The notes below the pieces were generated by a model. It saw only the letters and a program-made list of their open reading frames with translations, did no database searches and was not told the DNA's origin. Below are positions 25,175 through 33,647 of a stretch of 36,089 nt of DNA, piece by piece. The position numbers and the translations under genes are program-made. Source of the DNA: Bacillota bacterium (lineage in GTDB: Bacteria; Bacillota; Clostridia; Acetivibrionales; DSM-2933); NCBI GenBank assembly GCA_023430975.1, contig JAEYYB010000018.1:1-36089 (forward strand), given 5' to 3'. How positions within the stretch are numbered: position 1 is the stretch's first letter; the number at the start of each line of letters is the position of its first letter.

Positions 25175-25627
25175 TTAAATATCTTCTTCAGCATCGTCGT
25201 CAATTACCTCTGTTATTTGCTGTTCAAACTTTTTAAGTCTTTGTATTACCTCACTCTTTAAACTTTTTAATTCTCTTCTTATATCAACAAGCTTTTCCTT
25301 TTCACTCTCAATGGTCTGCTCAAGCTTTTTCTTTTCCTCCAATGCTTCTTTTCTAGCGTCTTCAAGGATAGCTTCGGCTTTTTCGTTAGCTATTATTATA
25401 GCATCGGCTATCTTAACCCTATCTTCATTGACCTGGCTCATCCTTCTCTCAAGATCCTCATATTTTATTCTGAGTTCCCTGTTTTGATTTTTAAGCATTG
25501 AAATTTCATTGTCTTTCTGCTTAAGTCTATCATCAAACTCCTTAAGCATCCTCTCGATATAAGCATTTACATCAGACTTCGCAAAACCACCCATAAATGA
25601 ACTTCCGAACCGTTTTTCCCCTGACAT
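25175..25627 (-). CDS. DivIVA-domain protein
   Basis: A 150-residue coiled-coil protein. The N-terminus GSSFMGGFAKSDVNAYIERM fits the DivIVA/GpsB membrane-targeting region followed by long heptads (FDDRLKQKDNEISMLKNQ and on through residue 125). An acidic tail (DDDAEEDI) ends it. DivIVA proteins bind curved membrane at poles and septa and recruit partners. It is shorter than typical DivIVA and lacks a clear C-terminal domain, so the exact role is open. GGAGG precedes the ATG. It is monocistronic: the T-box promoter begins just past its stop. Confidence 0.85.
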   Translation of the reverse strand: MSGEKRFGSSFMGGFAKSDVNAYIERMLKEFDDRLKQKDNEISMLKNQNRELRIKYEDLERRMSQVNEDRVKIADAIIIANEKAEAILEDARKEALEEKKKLEQTIESEKEKLVDIRRELKSLKSEVIQRLKKFEQQITEVIDDDAEEDI

Positions 25628-25775
25628 TTTAAGTGCCTCCTCTATATATAGTTAAATGATATTAATAAACTAGTAAAAACAAGTTACTTTATCAGAACCA
25701 TTATATAATAAATTTCTGATGTAAGTAATTATATAGTAAAAATTGCTTTTTATCTACACTAAATGTTTTATTAAA

Positions 25776-25844
25776 GGCATTTCAAAAAATACATTATTCA
25801 AGTATTTTTTGTATAATATCATTAATTCAGCTTTTGAAATGCCC
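25776..25844 (+). repeat. Palindromic repeat family 3, second copy
   Basis: This ~69-bp element has ends GGCATTTCAAAA / TTTTGAAATGCC. It matches the reverse complement of 8092-8160 along its whole length with few changes. It lies in the 304-base gap between trxA and the DivIVA gene; nothing else was recognised there. Confidence 0.85.
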
Positions 25845-25931
25845 TATTGGCCAGTTAATTATTTATTAACGTCTATTTGTACACTCAATTTAACTATACA
25901 TATTCAATACAAATTCGGAAATTCCTCTTTT

Positions 25932-26261
25932 TTATATGTTCTTTTCTATAACATCCTGAAACTCTGATTTAGATCTTGAACCTACAATTTTATCAGCAAC
26001 TTCGCCATTTTTGAACATTAATATTGTAGGAATGCTCATAACCCTGTATTTTCTGGTTAATTCACCCTCATTATCAACATTTACCTTGCACACCTTAACC
26101 TTACCTTCATATTCATCAGCTAATGTGTCAATTATAGGTCCGATCGTCATGCATGGTCCACACCAGGAAGCCCAAAAATCAACTAATACTGGCTTATCAG
26201 ATTTCATAACCTCATTTTCAAAATTATCCTTTGTAATAACTAATACCTTTTCACTAGCCAT
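25932..26261 (-). CDS. trxA: Thioredoxin
   Basis: General disulfide reductase. The active site WCGPC occupies residues 33-37, with FWAS before it. The cis-proline motif SIPTILMFKNGE and the C-terminal VGSRSKSEFQDVI are standard. At 109 residues it is full length, with no signal peptide, so it is cytoplasmic. GGAGG precedes the ATG. A family 1 repeat begins 34 bases upstream of its start, where its promoter would be expected. Confidence 0.96.
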   Translation of the reverse strand: MASEKVLVITKDNFENEVMKSDKPVLVDFWASWCGPCMTIGPIIDTLADEYEGKVKVCKVNVDNEGELTRKYRVMSIPTILMFKNGEVADKIVGSRSKSEFQDVIEKNI

Positions 26262-26294
26262 AATAATCCTCCATTCACTATGCTACAATATTAA

Positions 26295-26395
26295 TATTAA
26301 AAGTGATAAATCTATTACATTTGTCTGTCGCAAATCCCGTTGAACCGTTTGTTATTTGCTCCGCCAAATGTAAGATTATTAACACCTTTAATATA
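26295..26395 (+). repeat. Palindromic repeat family 1, subgroup A2
   Basis: Full 101-bp copy immediately upstream of trxA. A second same-orientation copy begins 128 bases further on. Between them is a tandem ATTGAATTAATAAT duplication (about 26410-26440); no gene was seen in the 355-base gap. Confidence 0.93.
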
Positions 26396-26523
26396 CTTCT
26401 TTCATATATATTGAATTAATAATATTGAATTAATAATATCAATCAATCTATTTATTACCCTGAGCTAGAAAAACTAAACAAAAATGTCAAGTCCCATCAT
26501 ATAATATAAGTGATATTAATCTA

Positions 26524-26624
26524 TATTAAAAGTGATAAATCTATTACATTTGTCTGTCGCAAATCCCGTTGAACCGTTCGTTATTTGCTCCGCCAAATGT
26601 AAGATTATTAATACTTTTAATCTA
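26524..26624 (+). repeat. Palindromic repeat family 1, subgroup A2
   Basis: Full copy whose right end (TACTTTTAATCTA) overlaps the last codons and the stop codon of the propeller-like gene at 26617-27648. Confidence 0.93.
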
Positions 26625-27648
26625 TATTATCTACAATTAATTTTTCATTAACTGAATACACTATATAATTATCCAGTATTTCAATAAATTCACCTTCGTA
26701 TTTTATTTCGGCATTATTCTTAAGGTTAATAACTACTTTATTAGATGTATTTACCATATAAAGACTACCCTTCTCTGTTACAATCAAGTCTTTTTCGTCG
26801 CAAGCCGTCTTTAAACTTATTTCATTCCATTTGCTATCTGATTCCTTATCCTGCTTTCTGTATTGCAACTTATTTATTTTTCCTTCAGAATCTTTATTTC
26901 CAATATATAAATTATCTTCGGCATCGACACCTATGAGTGAAACCTTACCATCAATATCCACACGACTTTTGCTCTTGCGTTTTCCATCCCATTGCATAAC
27001 TCTGCCTTTTTCGTCCTCATAATATAATATATCCGACAGATTAGCTTCCTCTATTTTCGATGAACTATCAAATATCATTATATAATTTAAATTATCCATT
27101 ATGTCAAATTTATAAATCCTTGCTCTTGTTGAGCTTGTTTGCACCTTTGCATAAATTAGATTGGTTAAAAGAGAAAATTCTATGTCCGTTACCTCACTGT
27201 TTTTAGCCAATCCTGATATTGCCGGATAACTATGGGTGTTGCCCGTTTCAATATCTTTAGTCATAACATTTACTTTTCCCGTCTTAAGACTGCTAACAGA
27301 GTAAATTATTATATTCCTGTCAGGAAGCCATCTGTAGTAGTTTATATCACCAGAGTCATCCTCTATGGTATCTTTTGACTTTTTATTTAAAAGATCATAT
27401 ACATGAATTTTACCGGACAATAGCCAGGCAGCATGGTTTCCATCATAGGATACCTTTAACTGGGTTGCTCCCTGCTGAATTTCAACACTTTTCTTTTTTA
27501 CCTCAACTGTTTTGTCACTCATCTCATAGCTGGTTGCTTTGATTTCATGCTCTTTAAGCAAAAAGTCATAATTAAAATATGCAAGAACCAGTATCTGCAG
27601 TATAATCGATAATATAATCCATTTATAAACCCTTTTTATTAATTTCAC
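26617..27648 (-). CDS. Membrane-anchored protein, probable beta-propeller, unknown function
   Basis: A 343-residue protein with one N-terminal transmembrane segment (WIILSIILQILVLAYF, residues 10-25) and a large outer domain. The outer part shows repeated four-strand units such as AAWLLSGKIHVYDLLNKKS, YYRWLPDRNIIIYSV and DIEFSLLTNLIYAKV, typical of TolB/WD-like propellers. I do not recognise a specific family. It starts with GTG overlapping the stop codon of the phosphodiester glycosidase gene (GTGA), so the two are translationally coupled and probably work together at the cell surface. The final codons and TAA lie in a family 1 repeat. Confidence 0.65.
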   Translation of the reverse strand: MKLIKRVYKWIILSIILQILVLAYFNYDFLLKEHEIKATSYEMSDKTVEVKKKSVEIQQGATQLKVSYDGNHAAWLLSGKIHVYDLLNKKSKDTIEDDSGDINYYRWLPDRNIIIYSVSSLKTGKVNVMTKDIETGNTHSYPAISGLAKNSEVTDIEFSLLTNLIYAKVQTSSTRARIYKFDIMDNLNYIMIFDSSSKIEEANLSDILYYEDEKGRVMQWDGKRKSKSRVDIDGKVSLIGVDAEDNLYIGNKDSEGKINKLQYRKQDKESDSKWNEISLKTACDEKDLIVTEKGSLYMVNTSNKVVINLKNNAEIKYEGEFIEILDNYIVYSVNEKLIVDNID

Positions 27649-28691
27649 TTGCTGCCACCAGCCTTTCCAGGCACTACCATGAATACTGATGCTACAGCAC
27701 GTTCTCCCAATCCATCAGTCGGTTTATTTATAATCTTTCCATTAAAATACATGGTAGTTGATGAGCCACCATCTAAGTTAACTGCATTTTTTGCATTGTA
27801 CTTTAAAAATATATCCTGGACATCACGAAGTGTGGCACCTAATGAACCTGCTCTTCTGCCATCAATCACCAATAAAATGACAGTTCCATCTTCTCTTTGG
27901 CCAATGGCAGTTCTTGGTGCTATTCCCCATCCTCCATCACCTCTTTTGATGGTTTTGCTGCCGTTTACTATAAGAGGCGGGCCAAAACTCACGCCTTCTT
28001 TTACTTTATATTCATTTATGAGCTGGTTTACAGAATGCTTGCCAACGATTAGCATCTGGTCGGTAAATGCAGCTGAATCCTGTTTTACATTATTGCTTTT
28101 CTGATTAACAACAACTTTCCCATCATGAATAATATATCCCATAGGTGCACCTCCGGTGCCTGTCCATCCAACATCCATAAAACCACCTGCGTTTATTGCA
28201 GCAATAGCTCCATTTCTTTTGGCAATGGAGCTGGTGGTCTCTCCGGAATTTGGGAAATTCTTGGAATATCCAACCTTAATTCTCGATGGATCATATACCA
28301 ACATAAGCTTTCCTTCAAAACTCCCGCCATCAATGTTATAAACTTCTATTTTATCATCATGATTCGAACCAAAATTGAGCTTCTGTAATACTCCTCCACT
28401 ATCCAAAGGATCTTCCGCAAAGCTTTTGGAGATAATCCTGTTTATAGCATCATCGCTCAAAAAAAACTTTGCGATATACTGATGTTTGAAGGTATTCCAT
28501 GACATACCTGTTATAGTACCCTTAACGTTTTCAAAAGGACCATAGAAAATTAATATTGGCAGTGTAGCACTGGTAAAAAGTATTTCAAAGATCAGGAATA
28601 TCAATATTTTAGTAAATATACTTCTTCTTTTATTCTTTTTTATAACTCCATCATCCGTATCCTGGATTTTTTTAATTCTAAATTTCCTCAC
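27645..28691 (-). CDS. Phosphodiester glycosidase family protein (NAGPA domain)
   Basis: An extracytoplasmic, membrane-anchored protein of 348 residues. A cytoplasmic, lysine-rich N-terminus (KKNKRRS) precedes one helix at about residues 27-50. The NAGPA domain follows: AAINAGGFMDVGWTG near residue 160, VSFGPPLIVNG, WGIAPRTAIGQ, VILLVIDGRRAGSLGATLRD and AVNLDGGSSTTMYFNG near residue 314. Related enzymes cleave sugar-1-phosphodiester links, and bacterial members are tied to exopolysaccharide or cell-wall polymers. GTG is the start codon, after GGGGGGAA. It is the first gene of a two-gene operon. Confidence 0.9.
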   Translation of the reverse strand: MRKFRIKKIQDTDDGVIKKNKRRSIFTKILIFLIFEILFTSATLPILIFYGPFENVKGTITGMSWNTFKHQYIAKFFLSDDAINRIISKSFAEDPLDSGGVLQKLNFGSNHDDKIEVYNIDGGSFEGKLMLVYDPSRIKVGYSKNFPNSGETTSSIAKRNGAIAAINAGGFMDVGWTGTGGAPMGYIIHDGKVVVNQKSNNVKQDSAAFTDQMLIVGKHSVNQLINEYKVKEGVSFGPPLIVNGSKTIKRGDGGWGIAPRTAIGQREDGTVILLVIDGRRAGSLGATLRDVQDIFLKYNAKNAVNLDGGSSTTMYFNGKIINKPTDGLGERAVASVFMVVPGKAGGSK

Positions 28692-28712
28692 TAAAAAATT
28701 CCCCCCAAAGCT

Positions 28713-28743
28713 ATATCAAAAGTGATTAGTGACACTTTGATGT
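28713..28743. repeat. End-only relic of repeat family 1
   Basis: The sequence has the two arms TATCAAAAGTG and CACTTTGATGTG almost back to back, with the ~75-base middle missing. It lies just upstream of the glycosidase gene. Confidence 0.5.
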
Positions 28744-28804
28744 GAAAAATTACTAAGTTTTATACAAATACAAATAATTTTATATTAATCCTCATGTTAT
28801 AACT

Positions 28805-29215
28805 CTATATTCTGTTATCTAAAATGTAAACATCCAATGTCCTATGAATCCTCTCAAATATCAGGCCTGCTGCAAACCACCAGGGTGCATAATCCAATCT
28901 GATAAGTCCATCAACAGCATAAGGCCCACTATATAACCATGGCTTAAGGTTTATGATATTCTCCAGAATAAAACCCGTAGCATATTCTATTCCCCATATT
29001 ACTAAGACCCAAATTATTCCCCTGGTAATCCACCTCCACCTACTTATTATATCATGAATGGGTTCAAGAAAAACCGCCAATCCGTATATAAAAAACATCC
29101 AAAGATTAGTAAATCCACTTAATCTTAGGTCTCCGACCATTAATGAGTGCATTCCAGTCCAAATTACTTCCGTATTCCATCCTATTAATCCATAAATAAT
29201 GTATCTTTTTATCAT
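28805..29215 (-). CDS. Small membrane protein, CmpB-like (putative ABC transporter type IV family)
   Basis: A multi-pass membrane protein of about 136 residues with four likely helices, including LWMFFIYGLAVFLEP and GIIWVLVIWGIEYATGF. The pattern ends in WLYSGPYAVDGLIRLDYAPW and resembles the CmpB-type family (PF06541), whose members end in a similar W-Y-G-x-I-x-L-x-x-x-W stretch. Function is unknown. No strong ribosome site is visible: the ATG at 29215 follows TTTAAGAAAAATAA, and a TTG at 29239 is an alternative. It stands alone, downstream of a repeat-rich region. Confidence 0.5.
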   Translation of the reverse strand: MIKRYIIYGLIGWNTEVIWTGMHSLMVGDLRLSGFTNLWMFFIYGLAVFLEPIHDIISRWRWITRGIIWVLVIWGIEYATGFILENIINLKPWLYSGPYAVDGLIRLDYAPWWFAAGLIFERIHRTLDVYILDNRI

Positions 29216-29463
29216 ACAATTATTTTTCTTAAATTTCAAAATTTTTATTTGAGTAATATTTAGCGCTTCTTGCTTTCATTAGTATATTATCTATTAATAT
29301 ATATATTTTTTAAAAAAACTCTACCAAAATTCCCGAATTTATGATATTATATTCTATGTAAAATTTAATTCCTTTTTAAGCTTTTATTTGCAAAAAAGTA
29401 TTTGTTGGTACTTTGTCATTATTTGTTTAATATAAAATGCTTTTCCAAATTGTTCATTCATTA

Positions 29464-29514
29464 AATGAAAAGTGAATAATATCTTATATCTACACTTTTC
29501 ATATATATAAAAAT
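29464..29514. repeat. Shortened relic of repeat family 1 (subgroup B ends)
   Basis: Arms AATGAAAAGTGAATAAT and CACTTTTCATATAT flank only about 16 bases. The interior is deleted. Confidence 0.65.
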
Positions 29515-29606
29515 CAGTTAATTTTTTACATTTGTTCATTGCAAATACTGGTGAGCCGTTAGTTATTTGCTTTGCCAAACGCAAAATTATTATTGATTTT
29601 TATGTA
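29507..29606 (+). repeat. Diverged full-length copy of repeat family 1
   Basis: Same layout as the family (TTTTTACATTTG, GCAAAT, GTTATTTGC, CCAAACGCAAAATTATTA), but the outer arms read TATAAAAATCA / TGATTTTTATGTA, differing from other copies yet still pairing. It abuts the relic at 29464. The 740-base gap 29240-29981 otherwise shows only AT-rich sequence and the repeat at 29634. Confidence 0.75.
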
Positions 29607-29633
29607 GTTAAATGTTTAACTGTTTTTTTAATG

Positions 29634-29714
29634 TCTAAGAAATTATGGTATATTCTACACCACGATTTCTCACGACAACAATCAAGGTTGACAAAATCAC
29701 TGGTGATTTTGTTC
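29634..29714 (+). repeat. Dispersed repeat family 2, second copy
   Basis: Matches the reverse complement of 20956-21036. The right part contains a perfect hairpin AAAATCAC-TG-GTGATTTT followed by GTTC. Confidence 0.75.
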
Positions 29715-29981
29715 TAATATGTTTTGTGATTAATATAATAATTCTGTGTCTAGTGTTTCGTGATAAACTTTGCATTGTAGTATGGATATCATGTAAATTT
29801 GCAGTTTTATTTATAATTGTAAAAATTTCTTAATCGTATAATCTTTAGAATAGTTAATTGAATATTGTTTTCATTAAAGAATAAATAAAAGCTTAAAGTA
29901 TTAATTGATTTTTATATAATTTGATATTATTAATAAAAAATTGGTAATAATAAATAATACGATAATAAATGGAGGTTGCAT

Positions 29982-32549
29982 ATGTATCTTTTAGGAAAGA
30001 TAAAAGTAACAGCTGTAATACCGGAAAAGCTTAACAGGTTAAACGATATTGCAAACAATCTATGGTGGTCATGGAATTCTGATGCAATAGACCTTTATAG
30101 AGAAATTGACCTGGCTCTTTGGGAAAAGTTGAACAAAAACCCTGTAAGATTCTTACAGGAAGTTAGCCAGAAAAAGTTGGAACAAAAGTTGAATGACTCT
30201 GACTATATGCAACGTTATGAAGAGGTTGTATCAAGTTTTGACCGTTATATGAGCGAAAAAGATACTTGGTTCAATAGGAATTATCCTGATAAAAAGGATA
30301 ATATGATTGCATATTTTTCAGCAGAGTATGGCTTAAACGAGGTATTGCCTATTTACTCCGGCGGTCTTGGTGTTCTCTCAGGCGATCACTGCAAATCTGC
30401 AAGTGATTTGGGAATACCTTTTACGGCAATAGGACTTTTTTATAAGCAAGGCTACTTTAGTCAGAGAATTAATCACGATGGATGGCAGGAAACAAATTTT
30501 ACAGATTTAAACGTTTCTCAGCTGCCAATAGCTCCTGCAGTAAACAAAAACGGTGAAAAAGTATTCATTAATGTTGAACTTCCCGGAAGAGTTGTCTTTG
30601 CACAAATATGGCAGGTTAAAGTAGGACGTGTCAGTATTTATTTTATGGATACCGACGTTGAACAAAATAATGCAAATGATCGCTGGTTAACCGCAAGACT
30701 TTACGGTGGTGATCAGGAAACAAGAATTCAGCAGGAAATATTCCTAGGCATTGGCGGAATAAGGACATTGGAAGCACTTGGCATTAAAGCTACCGTGTAT
30801 CATATGAACGAAGGCCACTCATCCTTTATGGGACTTGAGCTAATGAGAAAGCTTATTCAGGAACACAAAATCCCTTTCAAACAAGCAAAGGAAATTGTGT
30901 CTTCGTCATCCATATTCACGACTCATACACCTGTACCTGCTGGTAACGATGTATTCCCAATCCAAATGATTGACAAATACTTCGGCAATTTCTGGGGCCT
31001 TTTAGGCATAAGCAGACATGAGTTCCTTGACCTTGGTTTAAGGGTAGGAGAACATCAGAACTTTAACATGACCGTACTGGCACTTAACCTGTCAGGTAGG
31101 AAAAATGGCGTAAGCGAATTGCATGGTGCTGTGTCACGTAACATATTCAATAATGTATGGCCTGGATTACCTGAAGAAGATGTACCTATTACGCACATAA
31201 CCAATGGAATACACACATTGACATGGCTTTCGCCAAGTATAAAACACATATTCGACAAATATCTTGAAGCAGATTGGAAAGAAAGGTTGTATGACAAATC
31301 TGTCTGGGATAAAGTTAATAACATACCAAGTGATGAGTTATGGAAAACTCATAGTGTGTTAAAAACTAAAATGATCGGATATATACGAAACAAATTGAAA
31401 GAACAAAAAATTGCAAACGGCGAATCTGCCGAAAGCATAAAAGAAGTAGATTCGGTTCTGGATTCCAATGCCCTCACCATAGGTTTTGCAAGAAGGTTTG
31501 CCACATATAAGCGTGCAAATCTCATATTCAGGGATGTCGCAAGAATATTGAAAATACTTAACAATCCAGAGATGCCGGTTCAAATCATATTTGCCGGTAA
31601 AGCTCACCCTGCTGACAGACCTGCACATGAAATAATCAAGAATATTAATGATATTGCAAAGCAAGAGGGATTTAAGGGAAAGGTTATTTTACTGGAAAAT
31701 TACAACATGACCCTTGCCAGAATAATGGTTCAGGGGGTTGATATCTGGCTCAATAACCCAAGACGTCCTCTAGAGGCTAGTGGAACCAGCGGCCAGAAGG
31801 TTTGCATCAATGGAGCTATTAACTTCAGTATCCTTGATGGATGGTGGTGTGAAGGCTATAACGGCAAAAACGGCTGGGCAATAGGTGATGATACCTATTA
31901 TGATAATGAGTATAACCAGGATAATGCAGATAGCGAGTCAATTTACAGTATTTTGGAAAATGAGATAATTCCAACCTACTACCATCGTGACGAAAATGAT
32001 ATACCTGTAAAATGGGTTGATGTTATGAAAGAATCAATTAAATCATTAACTGCTCAATACGGTACACATAGAATGGTTCAGGAGTATAATAACAGGTTCT
32101 ATATTCCTACCATGGAAAGGGTATCTAAAATAACATCCAACAAGTTCAGCTTCGCTAAGGAATTGGCTGATTGGAAATCTAATATTGAGAAAAACTGGTC
32201 CCAGGTACAGATTATATCTGATAAGAGCATGAACCAGCTTAAAGAGCAGAAAACTAAATCAGGTGATGCCATAAAAATTACTACTTCTGTTTATCTTGGC
32301 AGTATTGACCCAGGAATGGTTAAGGTAGAAGTATACTACGGCGGTATCGGTAAGAATAATATGATTGAAAATGCTGAAATTATAGAAATGAAACTTGATA
32401 GCAAACTGGAATATGGCCTTTACAAATACAGTGCCGACATAGCTTTCTCCGATGGAGGAGAGTATGGCTATACATTCAGAGTAGTACCTTTCCACCCAGA
32501 CCTTATTAACAAGTTTGAAATGGGCTTGGTTAGATGGGTGGTCCAATAA
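29982..32549 (+). CDS. glgP: Glycogen/alpha-glucan phosphorylase
   Basis: Releases glucose-1-phosphate from alpha-1,4-glucans using phosphate and PLP (family GT35). The N-terminal domain of this short bacterial/archaeal type (LNRLNDIANNLWWSWN) is followed by FSAEYGLNEVLPIYSGGLGVLSGDH split over residues 109-133, TTHTPVPAGND near residue 313, and the PLP-binding lysine in SGTSGQKVCING near residue 605. A C-terminal DUF3417-type tail follows. At 855 residues it is full length. The ATG at 29982 follows GGAGG by six bases; an in-frame TTG at 29976 overlaps the site. It is monocistronic with a strong terminator. Confidence 0.95.
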   Translation: MYLLGKIKVTAVIPEKLNRLNDIANNLWWSWNSDAIDLYREIDLALWEKLNKNPVRFLQEVSQKKLEQKLNDSDYMQRYEEVVSSFDRYMSEKDTWFNRNYPDKKDNMIAYFSAEYGLNEVLPIYSGGLGVLSGDHCKSASDLGIPFTAIGLFYKQGYFSQRINHDGWQETNFTDLNVSQLPIAPAVNKNGEKVFINVELPGRVVFAQIWQVKVGRVSIYFMDTDVEQNNANDRWLTARLYGGDQETRIQQEIFLGIGGIRTLEALGIKATVYHMNEGHSSFMGLELMRKLIQEHKIPFKQAKEIVSSSSIFTTHTPVPAGNDVFPIQMIDKYFGNFWGLLGISRHEFLDLGLRVGEHQNFNMTVLALNLSGRKNGVSELHGAVSRNIFNNVWPGLPEEDVPITHITNGIHTLTWLSPSIKHIFDKYLEADWKERLYDKSVWDKVNNIPSDELWKTHSVLKTKMIGYIRNKLKEQKIANGESAESIKEVDSVLDSNALTIGFARRFATYKRANLIFRDVARILKILNNPEMPVQIIFAGKAHPADRPAHEIIKNINDIAKQEGFKGKVILLENYNMTLARIMVQGVDIWLNNPRRPLEASGTSGQKVCINGAINFSILDGWWCEGYNGKNGWAIGDDTYYDNEYNQDNADSESIYSILENEIIPTYYHRDENDIPVKWVDVMKESIKSLTAQYGTHRMVQEYNNRFYIPTMERVSKITSNKFSFAKELADWKSNIEKNWSQVQIISDKSMNQLKEQKTKSGDAIKITTSVYLGSIDPGMVKVEVYYGGIGKNNMIENAEIIEMKLDSKLEYGLYKYSADIAFSDGGEYGYTFRVVPFHPDLINKFEMGLVRWVVQ

Positions 32550-32567
32550 ACCATAAGACCTTTTTTC

Positions 32568-32617
32568 CAGCTTCGATATAAAAGATCAAAAGTCTTTTAT
32601 ACCGAGGCTGTTTTTTT
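32568..32617 (+). terminator. Terminator of glgP
   Basis: Stem CAGCtTCGaTATAAAAGA pairs with TCTTTTATAcCGAgGCTG, with three short mismatches, a 7-base loop and seven T after the stem. Confidence 0.9.
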
Positions 32618-32672
32618 ATGTATCACATTATAAACTCTTATATATTTTTTTAATTAACCATAACTACAAAAA

Positions 32673-33458
32673 TTACTGATTCCCTATAAAAGAACTTACA
32701 TACTCTCTCAATCTTTCATGTACCTTTTTAATTTCATTCGTCCTAGGTAATGAATCAATAATTGCTTCTAAGTATCCTCTCTCTAAAACCTTCATAAGTG
32801 TAATCTTGTAATTTATATCATATATCCATGAAAGCCTCAAAAGCTTCATGTCATCAGAAGTTTTAATGTCACTGAATTTTATACTTTTAAGATTCAATGC
32901 ACTTTCCAATATATCCCTGGATATACCTGATACTTTTGATGATTCGCCTACTTTCAAATGTTCATAGTTTTCAGGACTTTTATAATAGTCCGCCAAGATT
33001 CCCAGTATATCAAGCTTATCGGCATCCCTTATTAACCTCGCAAAAGCCAGAGCTTTTTTATCATCCATTTCCGGCAGATTTAATGCATTATGATTACGAA
33101 TTGACATTATTATTATGTCTCTTTCATAATCGGTAAGCTTATTTAATACATTTTTTTCAACAAGAACTTTAATCCCAAGTTCGGAATGATTTTCCGATCT
33201 GGCATCAGAAAAGGTCCTGTACTTGGAAAATTGCTCAAACCTTCCGATATCATGGAATAATGCAATAGTATTTGCCAAAATAAGATCGGATTCATCAAGT
33301 CCTATATCTTTTCCGATATTGGTAATATTTGAGCACACCCTCATAGTATGTTCTTCCTTTAATTTCAAGTTAAAATTTATTTCTTCATCATCAGAATAAA
33401 AGCTCTTAACATATTCTTCAAAAAAACTATCAAGTGATTCAAATATATATTTATCCAT
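32673..33458 (-). CDS. HD-domain metal-dependent phosphohydrolase
   Basis: A 261-residue cytoplasmic protein. The HD pattern is His near residue 37 (EEHTMRV), HD at residues 69-70 (IALFHDIGRFEQ), a second histidine pair in IRNHNALNLP, and Asp in IRDADKLDILG near residue 137. This arrangement is that of HD hydrolases acting on nucleotides or cyclic dinucleotides; no GYP motif follows HD, so it is not an HD-GYP phosphodiesterase. The substrate is unknown. GGAGG precedes the ATG. It is convergent with glgP. Confidence 0.85.
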   Translation of the reverse strand: MDKYIFESLDSFFEEYVKSFYSDDEEINFNLKLKEEHTMRVCSNITNIGKDIGLDESDLILANTIALFHDIGRFEQFSKYRTFSDARSENHSELGIKVLVEKNVLNKLTDYERDIIIMSIRNHNALNLPEMDDKKALAFARLIRDADKLDILGILADYYKSPENYEHLKVGESSKVSGISRDILESALNLKSIKFSDIKTSDDMKLLRLSWIYDINYKITLMKVLERGYLEAIIDSLPRTNEIKKVHERLREYVSSFIGNQ

Positions 33459-33573
33459 TAACTTCCTCCACTTATATTATATTTAAATTATTAAGTAAAC
33501 CATTTTAAATCCGCATAATATCAGATGCCTCTTGTAATATTTTAGCACTCCAAATATAATAATAGTATTCCAT

Positions 33574-33610
33574 TTATTAAAAGTGATTAATCTTTTCATC
33601 TGTCTACTGT
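33574..33610 (+). repeat. Truncated left arm of repeat family 1
   Basis: TTATTAAAAGTGATTAATC followed by TTTTCATCTGTCT matches the left third of the family; the right arm is missing. It ends about 40 bases before the Asp-rich protein gene. Confidence 0.55.
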
Positions 33611-33647
33611 CATTTGAATATTAACATATTAAAAGGAGGGTTTATTT

